Under the pieces are notes generated by a model, which searched no databases, was not told where the DNA came from, and was given only the letters and a program-made list of their open reading frames with translations. A DNA stretch of 64,000 bases from Siphlonurus alternatus. Its lineage: Eukaryota > Arthropoda > Insecta > Ephemeroptera > Siphlonuridae. The stretch's first letter is position 1, and every line of letters starts with the position of its first letter. This document shows, piece by piece, positions 9,291-16,528 of this stretch. Position numbers and translations under genes: made by a program. The stretch covers positions 34,195,351 to 34,259,350 of the forward strand of contig OX463782.1 in NCBI GenBank assembly GCA_949825025.1, given 5' to 3'.

Positions 9291-12008
9291 ATATATATAT
9301 GTATGTATATGTATATATATATGTATATATATATGTTCCACATAAACTAAAATTTATCAATATTAATGGTGACTTTGGCTTGTATTTTGTTTTTATTATT
9401 ATTGTCAGTGATTGTGTTTGATAGTGTTAAATAACTTATGTAAATGTGTTTAAGTTTGATGTTTTTATGTTGTATTTTGTCCAATTTTGACTTGAACATA
9501 TGTTTGTCTTGTACAACCAAAAAGAAGTTCCAAAATAAAAATAAAATAAAATAAAAATAAAATACTGGTGCTATAATAATATATGCACGCGGTTAGTGGG
9601 AAACATACATATACATATAGATTTTCAATTTTCTCTAAAAGAAAATACTAGCTAAGAAGCTATAATAATATGTGAGTATGCTGGCCGGGTCTTAGGTTCG
9701 GCCTGTTAGCAGTGTTGGCCCACGAGAGAAAATATGACATATATGTGAAAACGAACGCTCGTATAAGTATTTTTTCTTAATTTTTATCACTGTAAAGAAT
9801 CCCATTTTACATTCATATAAATACAATTAATCAGTGGTGAAAGTAGTTTCAAATTCTTACCAGTGCGCTTCAGATAGAGGCCTGAAGGGCCCAAACCCCC
9901 GCCGGAGGCGCGATTTTTTGGGAAAAAGGGGCGTGGCTTATTTTTTTTAATTGAAAGTTGCACTAAAATTGATTTATAATTAATTTTTTAAATAGAGTGA
10001 GCGATTATATTTTTTTAAAGAATTTATTTTCTAAAAATATTTTAAAACCTGCCCTCTATTAATTAAGAAATGAAAACCAAAAATTTCACAAAGTTGGTGT
10101 TTCGGAGGCGTTTAACATGCAAAATTTTGGCACAGAAAACAGCTTTTTACTTAAACTTTACTTGAACTATGGTACCAATTAAAAAATACGTACGTAATCT
10201 ATCATAAATTCATTAATGAATTTTCGATTTAAAAATAAAATATTTTTTTACGGAGCCGTTTTTCCAGAAAAAATATTGAAAATCCCACAAAATAAGTAAA
10301 ATTAAATAATTATTCAAACTTTTAACCGATTAAAAAAAATGTAGTGTCGCATATTAAATTGCATGATAAAAAAATATTCAAAAATATCTGTGCTGGCTAT
10401 GATGAAAATTAAAACATAACTTTTAATATGAAAAAAAATCGCAAACAAGTTGTCTATGTCTAGCAGCAGTGTTAATACAATAAAAATATTTTAATGAACT
10501 GTTTCACAATTTAGAATATTCTATAAATTTAATTAATTTAATAAATGATACATTTTTTTAAATAATTAAATTATCGTTTAAAATGTCTCAAAAATTAATT
10601 TAATAAAAAAATTCCAAAAAGATGTATAGGTTACAATTTCAAAAAAGTGATAACGACTACCAATTTATAGGAAAATTGAAGATAAAATAGTAAACCCAGT
10701 AAGCAGTAAACCTACAGATATTTAAAAAATATATATAAAAAATTCTTTGATTAAAAAAATTTAAAAAAATTATATAATAAATAAATTTGTTCTCAGGCTC
10801 GCGCGCCAATAAAAAAAAAAGCTAGGCGTTTGTGAGAAAAATATTAAAATTAACTTTTTTATCGTAGTCTTTTAAAATAATGTTTTATAGCACTTACTAT
10901 TTATTTATAATGCAACAATTTTGTATCAGAAATTATCAATTTATTTTTATCTTTTACCCAATGAAAAATATAAATAAAAGTAAATACATTCAACATGGAT
11001 TTCAATTACTTTTTTTTAGTACAAAATTTTGACTTTAAAAGAAAGTACGTGCAAGTTAAAACTTCGTGAGATAAATAAAATCAAAGTACAAGAACATGTA
11101 TTGAGCATGATTATAATGGTTTATAATGTGATCCGTTCACACTTGCAAATATTGTTTTTTTCATTAAAAATTATTGATTTTTTTAGTAAATTTCGATCAG
11201 TGTCTTACCAGTGCGCCGCACTGGCGTCAAATGTCTTACCAGTGCGGCGCACTGGTGCGCACCGGCTTACTTTCACCACTGCAATTAATGAAAATAATGG
11301 ACAACCCACATGCATGAAAACTTACTTTTGCATTATAATTATTGGAAAAAGGTCCTCAAATTATGTATTGTTAATTTTTCCACGTTTTGTGAACCATCTA
11401 CTACTTAAAGCCTTTCAAAACGTGCTACAAAACGCGGCGCTGTGACGTCATAGTCATGCAAATATTTAAAATGAAAGAAATTATAATTTACAGGACTATA
11501 TATGGCCAGCTATAGCTAGCACAGCCTTTTGCAATCAGCACAATTTTATAAAGATCTAAGAAAAGGTATCAAAATATGAAAAAAACAAACAGACAAACAA
11601 TTAAACTATTATAAGTAATATATACATCTAAGGTGTCTTATATCCAAATAAACAATACAAAATTTCCATGCAGCTGTCCATTGCATGCTGATGACTAATG
11701 ATGTTAATCCTAGCATTACAGGGGGACAAGACCGTACAAGACGACCCACAACTTTTTTATAGTGAAAAAAAAAAAAAAAAAAAGTGTGAAATGCTTCTCC
11801 AAAAAATCTGAAGTAATTTGTAATCATTAGTTAGGCAACGCGGATTTCCGCAAAAAAATAGCTATATAAAAAAAAAATTAACTTTTTTTCAAAATGTGAT
11901 TTGAATAGTGGCGGGTCGTTTCGGCTAATTGTTACCTCCCTCCTGGCTGCACTGCAGACCCGTCAAGGCTCCACCAAGAAGCAGCAGCACTGGCAACGTC
12001 CTCGACAT
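1419..12008 (-). CDS. Single sushi/CCP-domain type I membrane protein (3 exons)
   Basis: Model: join of 11936-12008, 4977-5153 and 1419-1567 on the minus strand. It gives 399 nt, or 132 residues plus stop. Residues 1-19 are a hydrophobic signal peptide ([17 protein letters not shown]). Residues 20 to about 74 form one CCP/sushi domain with the usual four cysteines (LQC, TFWC, VHC, PSC) and the Trp/Tyr/Gly pattern ([11 protein letters not shown]). A short linker, a helix of about 20 residues ([19 protein letters not shown]) and a basic cytosolic tail follow. All three exons join with consistent phase 1 splices and GT-AG ends. CCP domains mediate extracellular protein binding, for example in complement-like or adhesion proteins. 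One domain on such a short stalk is small for the family, so this may be one isoform of a larger gene with further exons in the introns. Intron 1 carries the LINE and the hAT element. Confidence 0.75.
1689..2041. mobile_element. Palindromic MITE with TIRs of about 85 bp
   Basis: The arms read TAATGAAGTATCAACCTAA and, inverted, TTAGGTTGATACTTCATTA. Inside are TTGCAGAAATGGATAGAGGG and its inverse. The centre contains the AAAAGGATAGG block shared with the copies at 4617, 19253, 33860, 41220, 50320, 56304 and 62520. It lies downstream, on its transcribed strand, of the CCP gene's second intron donor, that is inside intron 2. Confidence 0.85.
2265..2590 (-). mobile_element. tRNA-type SINE (core and tail), minus strand, interrupted
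   Basis: The minus strand carries the SINE core CCATCCTGACTGAGG, then TTTCCATGGTTTCC, then AAATGCTGGAATGG, then GGCCACCCCGG, with GGGACCCTCAAGACCCTA as tail. It matches the SINE at 13136-13510. It is split at 2346-2503 by a 154-bp TA-flanked element. Confidence 0.75.
2348..2501. mobile_element. Small Tc1/mariner-like MITE, TA target duplication
   Basis: The ends are CAGTATAACAAATCTAAG and, inverted, CAGTATAAAAGATCTAGG. It is flanked by TA at 2346-2347 and 2502-2503. Removing the element and one TA restores the continuous SINE core, which proves the insertion. Related copies are at 14248-14673 and 16967-17102. Confidence 0.85.
2600..3160. other. AT-rich intron sequence, nothing recognised
   Basis: This is intron 2 of the CCP gene on the minus strand. 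No ORF, repeat family or RNA motif could be recognised. Confidence 0.5.
3427..3598. mobile_element. Nested fold-back MITE
   Basis: The inverted arms are AAATTATACTAATCAGCCAA and its complement at 3575-3598. The arms extend inward with GCATATA and CTTTAAGCAAGCTT. It lies in the loop of the 3163-4356 fold-back. Confidence 0.8.
4116..4268. mobile_element. hAT-like MITE inserted in a fold-back arm
   Basis: It interrupts the right arm of the surrounding palindrome and is flanked by a direct repeat ACATAAT (4109-4115 and 4269-4275). It has imperfect inverted ends containing TTTCACA and ATGCCGCAAC motifs and an internal T-run (4198-4222). Related sequence is at 20640-20830 and 22340-22510. Confidence 0.7.
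4617..4915. mobile_element. Palindromic MITE, diverged copy
   Basis: TTATTGCAGAAACGGATAGA is answered by TCTATTCATTTTTGCAATAA in inverted orientation, with the central AAAAGGATA block. Same superfamily as 1689-2041. Confidence 0.75.
4977..5153 (-). CDS. CCP membrane protein, exon 2: sushi domain
   Basis: The exon is 177 nt, from acceptor TTCTTCTAACAG to donor GAAG/GTGAGC. An alternative donor, ACAG/GTGAAG, lies 6 nt upstream in the same phase. It encodes cysteines 2-4 of the CCP domain ([20 protein letters not shown], then [12 protein letters not shown]). The LINE starts only about 100 bp upstream of its acceptor. Confidence 0.85.
5259..6119 (+). CDS. LINE ORF1-like protein with 15-residue repeats
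   Basis: The ORF is 286 codons. The first about 60 residues are hydrophobic and probably not the true start. Residues about 70-145 are five tandem copies of a 15-residue unit ([15 protein letters not shown], decaying in the last copy), from a 45-bp DNA repeat at 5467-5692. The rest is polar and Asn/Ser/Lys-rich. No CCHC zinc knuckle or RRM was seen, so a nucleic-acid-binding ORF1 role is only inferred from position. It ends in a run of ten A at 6107-6116, where the next ORF overlaps in another frame. Confidence 0.55.
   Translation: MIILIGWFIGCYYFARHFFSHCHIILTSTLFIFVRIQFSIVVTSKFARLARLSANIISHISNSNPSSFDPTPGEESGLAPVNDGTTPGEESGLASVNDGTTPGEESGLVSVNDGTTPGEESGLAPANDGIAPSEESSLILVNNSLPESGPPLPDPVCSLELNQDIIDLNSLHPRLKAFLLTILDNKFQFTNDLLKNDETAAKKSAINSEKSINEISSVVSPSIISKNDTINDNVLSSNVDNFNLASQLKSPIKNSQEDTQSSPVRSRLRASTLNSISTKLPNKKKT
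6121..9120 (+). CDS. LINE ORF2: AP endonuclease and reverse transcriptase
   Basis: It nicks target DNA and reverse-transcribes the element RNA. The first ATG is 6217 (967 residues), but the frame is open from before 6121 and the endonuclease homology already begins there ([12 protein letters not shown]). Initiation is therefore upstream or by frameshift from ORF1. Endonuclease motifs: [24 protein letters not shown] and LSDH. RT motifs: [24 protein letters not shown] (first catalytic Asp), LGIPQGG and KYADD (catalytic pair). Unusually, the block after PQG reads [14 protein letters not shown] where most relatives have SVLGPLLF and a hydrophobic stretch before NDL. The C-terminal NTRN motif is present. 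There is no stop or frameshift within the ORF. Confidence 0.92.
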   Translation, partial: VQVHSAPCNIKILQLNLPGLKNKLPKFEYFLEMVDCDIIILCEHGLNESEIITINFKNFMIVSYYCRDIQKCGGVVILSRKGSNINDIKIKSIESVFECCIAKLVINKTTNIYFASIYRPPNISRVMKKIQNFDNTENNIKPFLKEFEILCKKLIKYCKNNDDFFIIAGDVNLNLFIDDANVILYKDILDSYKLEIVNSSATRETMKTATLIDHIIKSTSAINTNYKTEKTTLSDHNYTIVTITLNNSKNIDKIQEKQFYYKRIFDKCNLDNFLLLLIREEWNDLLNPDLNSNERWSKFLEIFIYHFNEAFPVVKRKISSNKNKPSWILNNPHLYEQGISLKRLHYDVKFTDPNLESTYKKEMKSYKQNMATAKFKENDHEIKGANNKIKATWNIINKECKTKKTNVNNKNNYELCINSVTITDPKLICNLFNNFFVKTIENIITEKFPFNYSNTLIIVDSDKSKTKLNFSSIDPIYILNRMKSLPNKYAAGPDEIPYTVVKYCASVLSVPLSNLINHSISDGIFPDCLKDSKIYATHKKGPTFIIDNYRPISNTSVFGKLFENTLDDQITDYQTENHLIAPCQHGFLKDRSTDTALFDLLSHVYMAIDNKLFCVAIFFDLSKAFDSLNKDVLLNKFDNMGIGVSSRNLLDSYLTNRQQYVELNSNSNGQNITYKSDKLPITLGIPQGGKMSATLFNTGTNDLSDHVKNAVLVKYADDITAIITAEAEDELIRKIKLTIEEVHTWCTNNKLILNSTKTEYIQFHSPRQIPLNSYLLQLAGKTIKRAESVKFLGLHINESLDWSLHVNAICKKINSANFMLYTIRNHVSHETLLTIYYAYVYPHLAYGIINWGCKSELLNRCFVLQKRALRTILRIPKGQSCVSHFKANKMLTVPCIYILNCASFKKNHPNFYVQNDGYHDYNTRNKSNVVTERHNTQFFKNCAMYQTAKFYEFLPACLKEIKTSKLFRTKLKNVLINKEFYSIKAFESNKMSEKVLSGL
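9160..9335. repeat. TATG/TG/TA microsatellite in LINE 3' UTR
   Basis: Mixed TATG, TGTG and TATA repeats. The apparent ORFs on both strands are low-complexity artefacts. Confidence 0.95.
9564..9823. other. Intron sequence, nothing recognised
   Basis: It lies between the LINE tail and the hAT target duplication. No feature beyond AT-richness was seen. Confidence 0.4.
9832..11281. mobile_element. Non-autonomous hAT element with perfect 8-bp TSD
   Basis: Terminal inverted repeats are CAGTGGTGAAAGTAG and, inverted, CAGTGGTGAAAGTAA. The perfect 8-bp target duplication CAATTAAT lies at 9824-9831 and 11282-11289. The interior is AT-rich without transposase coding. The CAGTGGTGAAAGTA end and 8-bp TSD are diagnostic of hAT. 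A subterminal GC-rich module (GCGCGATTTTTTGGG, AAAGGGGCGTGGC) recurs in the hATs at 20902 and 52534. An inverted fragment of the interior is at 15338-15600. Confidence 0.93.
11290..11935. other. Intron 1 of CCP gene; repeat fragment only
   Basis: About 11395-11470 contains an inverted CACGTTTTG/CAAAACGTG pair and the block shared (inverted) with 868-895. The 11761-11782 region is a poly-A run. No gene was seen. Confidence 0.4.
11936..12008 (-). CDS. CCP membrane protein, exon 1: signal peptide
   Basis: ATG at 12006-12008 follows AGAAG. The exon encodes [20 protein letters not shown], then SQEG, and ends GGAG/GTAACA in phase 1. The hydrophobic core [11 protein letters not shown] is a good cleavable signal peptide, and the Cys in LQC is the first CCP cysteine. 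GC content is far above its surroundings. A 5' UTR exon with donor near 12088 is possible (GGTAGGTAATG on the minus strand). Confidence 0.78.
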
Positions 12009-12009
12009 C

Positions 12010-13096
12010 TTCTGTATGCGATCTGAAGTGTAGACTGTAGACGTTCTGATTGCCTCTGTTATCAACTACAGTCAAGCCAGTTTGACATTACCTACCGAAA
12101 CTGGCCGTTTTCAGGACCGTTTTCTGGACTTCCTGTTCATATTATTTAGGGTCTTTGCAGAAAGGTTTTCTGCACAATGTAGTAAAAATTCAGTACTTAT
12201 ATATTATAGGGTTTGGTCGGAATTTAATGCATTCTCACTTCCAGTAAAAATGTCTTATTAATTTGACTGTGTTTAGGAAATGGTTTTCTTATTAAAATTT
12301 AATTGCATATGGCTGCATCATGCAAAATACGAAATAAAAAGGATATAAATTTATCTGTATAAGTAAAATATGAAATACATGCAACGTCAAAATGTCTTTT
12401 AAGTAAAAAAAAAATAATAATAATAATAATAAAAATATACTGAGAGGCTTATTATCTTATATATATATATATATATAATATATATTATATATATATTCGA
12501 CCGGTAAAAAACATCGCTATTAATTAATTAATAATCTATAAAATTTAACTTGCATGAGTGCGCAGTTTGTCTCAAAAGTTTACCGGATATATATATAATA
12601 TGTATAATATATATAATATATAATATATCTGCATCAAAACGTTTTACATATGCATGCATGGCGAGAGAGAAAACCGATCGGATTCGATTATTACAATTTC
12701 TTGCAACTATTGCGTACAGTAAACTTTGGTAATTACAAACAGAAATTTTAATAAATACTGCATGTTTTGGGTATTTCGGGATGGAGAACAAAAGGTATTT
12801 GATTATAATGGTCATGACGATGATGCAATCATCAAAATAAATCTTTGGTCATGAAATTTGAATTAATTAAAACTTAAATCCCGCGTTAAAAAAAAAAGAA
12901 GACGAACGATTTCCGTTCCTTTGTTTACAAACGTCACACGAGAGCACGAGAGCACCACATGGTCTGAATTTTGGACGCACCAGATCAGATCAGAACCTCT
13001 TCGCTGTGAACAGAGTAGCATTACTTCTAAGTAAGCAAAGTTCTCCTCGAGAACTTTAATTTTACATTCCTGTGAAGCAGTAATTCATTTATAATA
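12010..13096. other. Divergent intergenic region between CCP gene and HSP10
   Basis: It contains TA/TATA-rich tracts (12460-12500, 12585-12630) and no gene. About 13038-13058 holds a palindrome AAAGTTCTC-CTC-GAGAACTTT immediately before the HSP10 start, which could be a regulatory site. I looked for a canonical heat-shock element (alternating GAA/TTC at 5-bp spacing) and did not find a convincing one. Confidence 0.45.
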
Positions 13097-13099
13097 ATG
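13097..13099 (+). CDS. HSPE1: HSP10 exon 1 (initiator codon only)
   Basis: ATG followed directly by the donor GTAAGATT. The next exon begins GCATTGGCTGGA in phase 0 after TTACAG. The single-codon coding exon is inferred from the splice signals and the absence of a better start in exon 2. Confidence 0.75.
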
Positions 13100-15908
13100 G
13101 TAAGATTCTAAATTATTGATGAGGGGATGAGGGAATTTTTTTGTTGAGTGTACTGATTCGTAATCGGATGGTCGTGAGTTCGATCCCAGCCATATATGCA
13201 CCGCCAAACTTTCCACAAGTAGGGGTTGCTAAAGAACACCCACTCGTGCATCCGGGAGGTGATTGATGGCATCCTCCATCAATTGCCGACCATCCTGACT
13301 GAGGTTTCCATGGTTTCCTCACAGTCACAACCATGCAGCTAGGCAAATGCTGGGATGCATTGCTTAGGCCATGGCTAAAGTAGACTGCAGCCTTTTTAGA
13401 ACAAAAGGATGAAGTTTACTCTAGCCATGGCCGCCCCGGTTTGGAAGGGACCCACAAAAGTAGGGTCTACGAAGAGCCGGCAGATTAAATTCAATTCAGT
13501 CACTTAAATGTGGCCAATATCCCTATACTAGGGTTCAGTTAAAAAGCTAATATTAATTTATTTATAATTTTTTTTACAAGGATATACACCCTTTGAGAGC
13601 TTACAGCTCGCGGTGCGGGGTAATGATGGGTAGGGATAAGGTAGGGAACGGATGCCACGGCCTGTTACGCGTCCCAGCATTCGCTGAGGTGAGACTGAGG
13701 GAACCTTGGAAAACCTCAGTCAGGACAGACACCTCTACTTTTTCTCAATTTACCAAAGCGATGTCCAAAGCCTGGGGAACCACACACAAGTGCATCACTG
13801 CACTGGGTGGAAAGCGAGATGAATTTACCTTAAGGAGGGAGCAACGCATTTTTTACTTGAAACGGTCACCCATCCAAAGTGCTAATTATAACATAATAAC
13901 CTGCATAATAGCTTAGGATTTGTATTATGGCCATTATGCATTTAATACTTTGTACGAAATCATTCACTAATATATTATCTTCATGTTACAGGCATTGGCT
14001 GGAGCAAAGAGACTGATACCTCTCTTCGATAGAATCCTAATCAAGCGAGCAGAAGCAATTACGAAGACCAAAGGAGGAATTATCATCCCTGAGAAAGCGC
14101 AGTCCAAAGTTTTACGTGGCACAGTTGTAGCTGTTGGTCCTGGAGCTAAAAATGAGGTAAACTTATTAAAATATTATGAATATATATTATATGATACAGA
14201 ACATACCAATTATGTATACAGTATGCATATTATTTCTCTTACAGATACAGTATAACAGATCTTAGTTTACTTCTATAGAAGTTAACAGCTCAGCTGATTT
14301 CTGTTTATGTTTACGTAAGGCGGGAGAGGGGTTTCCCTATATCTGAACATTGCGAAGGGGGCGCAGGAGGGAGGGAAAAGAGAAAGTTTTGGCAGGCCAG
14401 ATTATACAGTGAACATTCATAATGACGAACAAAAATTATATAAAAAGAAAAAAAATACAGATTTTTGGCGGTGAGATTTTTTTTATGAGTTCTATCGTGT
14501 ACTGTTAAAGTATTAAATTAAAATATTTCAACTTGATTTATTTTATTATGTTTATAAGTAAAAAATTATTGCACACTTTGTTTATATGCTAGTCCGTGCG
14601 TTCTGGCCCTCCTCGCATGACGTCAGCGCAATCCCCTCTATTGACTAAAGGTAAAATAAAATCTGTTATACTGTATGCAATCATGTATATCATCTTTCTA
14701 TCATATATGTATCATACCTATTTCTTATATATCCCAAGCATCGTGTTCTCCAAGCTAGGTTAATGGTCCACCTGAAAATTTGGTCGCCTTTTCCAACCAA
14801 GGATTTTGTATATAAACTCTGGATAGGTGATGGCGTTGCCGTCGGTGAGGCACAGTTGTGAAGAGGAAGTGGGTGGCAGTTACAACAGCAACTAATGGAA
14901 TGTCCGCCATCTTACGTTGGGGAACTTCCATACAGTTTACAATGCAGATGGTTGCACTCGGCTGCCATCTTACGTTGGAGATTTGCCTAGTAGCTCTCAT
15001 GCTATTGGTATAGGAATATTCTATCCAGAGGTTATACAAAATCCTTGGTTCCAACGTATTAATATTTGTTTGCCTATCATATAGCGAAAGCCTGAGGCGA
15101 GCCGCCGTGGCATAACCACAATTACCGTCTAATATCAACTTTTATCTTTTTATTTAACCACCACACAGCGCTTCATGCGCAGATTTTGTAAGCTCCGGAG
15201 TCAGAATACAAGTACATGCATACTATCATTAAATAAACTGATAGCTACTATAGATTAATATAATTTTCATACCAGCAAACGTAAAAGATTAGTGCATGAC
15301 AAACCTTAACAATTTAATTTTTGTAAGTTAATTCCCATAAGGATTTTCAATATTTTTTTCTGGAAAAAGGGCGCCGTAAAACATTTTTTTTACTGTATTT
15401 GAAAATCCATTAAAAAATTCATCATAGATAACGCAGGTGTTTTTTAAATGGCACCATAATTCGGACCCAGTTTGAGTAAAACGCTGTTTTCTGTTCCATA
15501 AAGGCTGCATGTTAAATGCCTCCGAAACACCAACTTTGGGAATTTTTTGTGGTGAAGCTATTTGAGATAGATTTTTTTTTTTGTTTGTTTTGGTTTTCAT
15601 TTCTCAATAGATTGCAGGTTTAACTATTTTTAGAAAATAAAATGGGGGCATACATGACCAAAATGTGTCAATTGCCCCAAAATACCAACCAATCAATCAA
15701 TCAGAAAATAAAATATTTAAAAAAAAAATGCAATCGCTCACTCTACTTTAACCATCTGTTTCAGAAGGGAGAAACTATTCCATTATCAGTGAAGATAGGA
15801 GATCAAGTCCTGCTTCCGGAGTATGGTGGCACCAAAGTAGAGCTGGAGGAAAACAAAGAATATCATCTATTCCGAGAGTCTGATATCCTTGCTAAAATTG
15901 AAACTTGA
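13097..15908 (+). CDS. HSPE1: Mitochondrial chaperonin Hsp10 (GroES family), complete
   Basis: Model: join of 13097-13099, 13992-14156 and 15765-15908. It gives 103 residues, against about 102 in human Hsp10. Hsp10 caps the Hsp60 ring in the mitochondrial matrix and closes the folding chamber. The GroES fold is visible: [20 protein letters not shown], the mobile loop [16 protein letters not shown] with the Hsp60-binding tripeptide region GGIII, then VVAVGPG, and [20 protein letters not shown] before the C-terminal [13 protein letters not shown]. The first exon supplies only the ATG (ATG/GTAAGA), and all junctions are phase 0. Intron 1 holds two SINEs. Intron 2 holds a TA MITE, a fold-back and a hAT fragment. 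The poly(A) signal AATAAA is at 16108. It is convergent with MRPL20. Confidence 0.95.
13136..13510 (+). mobile_element. tRNA-derived SINE
   Basis: A tRNA-like head with a B box (GAGTTCGATCCCAGCC) at about 13170-13186 is followed by the shared core (CCATCCTGACTGAGG, then TTTCCATGGTTTCC, then GGCAAATGCTGGGATG) and a tail with GGGACCCACAAAAGTAGGGT. It lies in HSP10 intron 1 in sense orientation. Confidence 0.8.
13575..13885 (-). mobile_element. 5S rRNA-derived SINE, second subfamily, minus strand
   Basis: The right end, read on the minus strand, carries GGATGGGTGACCGTTTCAAG of 5S origin but is 5'-truncated. The body has GCGTTGCTCCCTCC, the shared core (CTGACTGAGGTTTTCC) and CCGTGGCATCCGTTCC. 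Its closest relative is 20205-20560. Confidence 0.82.
13992..14156 (+). CDS. HSPE1: HSP10 exon 2
   Basis: The exon is 55 codons, from [12 protein letters not shown] to [10 protein letters not shown], between TTACAG and GAG/GTAAAC. It carries the mobile loop. Confidence 0.95.
14248..14673. mobile_element. Tc1/mariner-like MITE, TA-flanked
   Basis: The ends are CAGTATAACAGATCTTAG and, inverted, CAGTATAACAGATTTTAT, with TA at 14246-14247 and 14674-14675. The interior has a GC-rich piece (GGCGGGAGAGGGG) and is non-coding. Same family as 2348-2501 and 16967-17102, but 426 bp. Confidence 0.85.
14790..15057. mobile_element. Fold-back element in HSP10 intron 2
   Basis: The arms TCCAACCAAGGATTTTGTAT, then CTGGATAG, and the inverse CTATCCAG, then ATACAAAATCCTTGGTTCC. 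Inside, GCCATCTTACGTTGG occurs twice. The CCAAGGATTTTGTAT piece recurs at about 22480. Confidence 0.75.
15338..15600 (-). mobile_element. Inverted fragment of the 9832-type hAT interior
   Basis: GATTTTCAATATTTTTTTCT, then GGAAAAAGG, is the complement of about 10240-10290, and AAATGCCTCCGAAACACCAA matches about 10095-10115 inverted. No ends are preserved. Confidence 0.75.
15643..15712. repeat. Dispersed ATTG-tail repeat fragment
   Basis: GGGGGCATACATGACCAAAA, then TGTGTCAATTGCCCC, then AATACCAACCAATCAATCAA, is nearly identical to 20001-20060 and inverted at about 54380-54420. The CAAT-rich end looks like the 3' tail of a retroelement. Confidence 0.7.
15765..15908 (+). CDS. HSPE1: HSP10 exon 3 (terminal)
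   Basis: The acceptor is CATCTGTTTCAG. The exon encodes [20 protein letters not shown], then [20 protein letters not shown], then ILAKIET and TGA. Confidence 0.95.
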   Translation, partial: KGETIPLSVKIGDQVLLPEYGGTKVELEENKEYHLFRESDILAKIET

Positions 15909-16107
15909 AGTTGCGGCTTTGTGTCCCAAAATCCAACTAGTAGTGTGACCTGCATGTTAGATGAACTTGTCTAGCAAGCAGGTACAGTTCCATTCTAACC
16001 AAGGAAAACAATTATAAAGAAAATTAACATGAAATAAGATTTTTTTTGTTCGTTTCACTTGGGGGTTCATTTTTTTTATTATGTATGTCATAGTGTAAAA
16101 TAATAAT

Positions 16108-16113
16108 AATAAA
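16108..16113 (+). terminator. HSPE1: HSP10 polyadenylation signal AATAAA
   Basis: AATAAA lies 200 nt after the HSP10 stop, followed by a T-rich stretch. Confidence 0.55.
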
Positions 16114-16310
16114 TACAATTATCATTTAAGAATTTTGATTTTATTCATGTACAAAAACCATGGATATCTAGCAACAGATTTAGTAACTTCTAATAATTAG
16201 AAAATTGGTTCAGCTCATCAGGTTAACATTTCTTTCCTCAATCATTTCATTATTTATATTTCAAAATATATATGACATTCAGATTGTAATATGAAACTAT
16301 ATAATGCCAA

Positions 16311-16316
16311 TTTATT
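16311..16316 (-). terminator. MRPL20: MRPL20 polyadenylation signal AATAAA
   Basis: TTTATT on the plus strand is AATAAA on the minus strand, 114 nt beyond the MRPL20 stop. The two convergent poly(A) signals are only about 200 bp apart. Confidence 0.5.
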
Positions 16317-16429
16317 CTTTAGAATGTAGTCAGCATGTATCTTGCCTTGCTCTGACTCAGCCAAGCTTGTGAACAATTGAGAGACTACTGAACAAAGAAA
16401 TTTAAACACTACGCTGTCACATTATCTTG

Positions 16430-16528
16430 TCACTTTGGAGGATAAATTTCTGTTGGCGGTGAACCCAACTTTTCAACTCCTTTCAGTTTATCTTCCGCTG
16501 CCTTGGACCATGCCAGACTAATCATTGA
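16430..16528 (-). CDS. MRPL20: MRPL20 terminal exon
   Basis: The acceptor is TTTTGTTGCAG. The exon encodes SMISLAWSKAAEDKLKG and VEKLGSPPTEIYPPK, then TGA. Confidence 0.88.
   Translation of the reverse strand, partial: SMISLAWSKAAEDKLKGVEKLGSPPTEIYPPK

Larger units (their letters stand above)
5230..9563 (+). mobile_element. Non-LTR retrotransposon (LINE, Jockey/CR1-like group)
   Basis: The element lies antisense in intron 1 of the CCP gene. It carries a first ORF with a 45-bp tandem repeat, a full-length endonuclease-reverse transcriptase ORF, a 3' UTR with a TATG/TG microsatellite (9160-9335) and a terminal AAAAT-type tail (9528-9563). The 5' boundary is a guess: I could not find a target-site duplication matching the sequence after the tail. 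The uninterrupted 967-codon ORF suggests a young copy. The clade call rests on RT and endonuclease motifs read by eye. Confidence 0.85.

Noticed and set aside
9115..9360. Several overlapping ORFs on both strands
   Set aside because: Low-complexity TATG/TG microsatellite in the LINE 3' UTR.
13030..13060. Heat-shock element upstream of HSP10
   Set aside because: A palindrome is present, but GAA/TTC units are not in the required 5-bp alternating register.
13150..13200. Possible tRNA gene
   Set aside because: A B box is present, but the head is degenerate and continues into a SINE core.
13593..13916. 107-codon ORF
   Set aside because: Lies wholly in an antisense 5S-derived SINE; a similar shadow occurs at 20237-20518.
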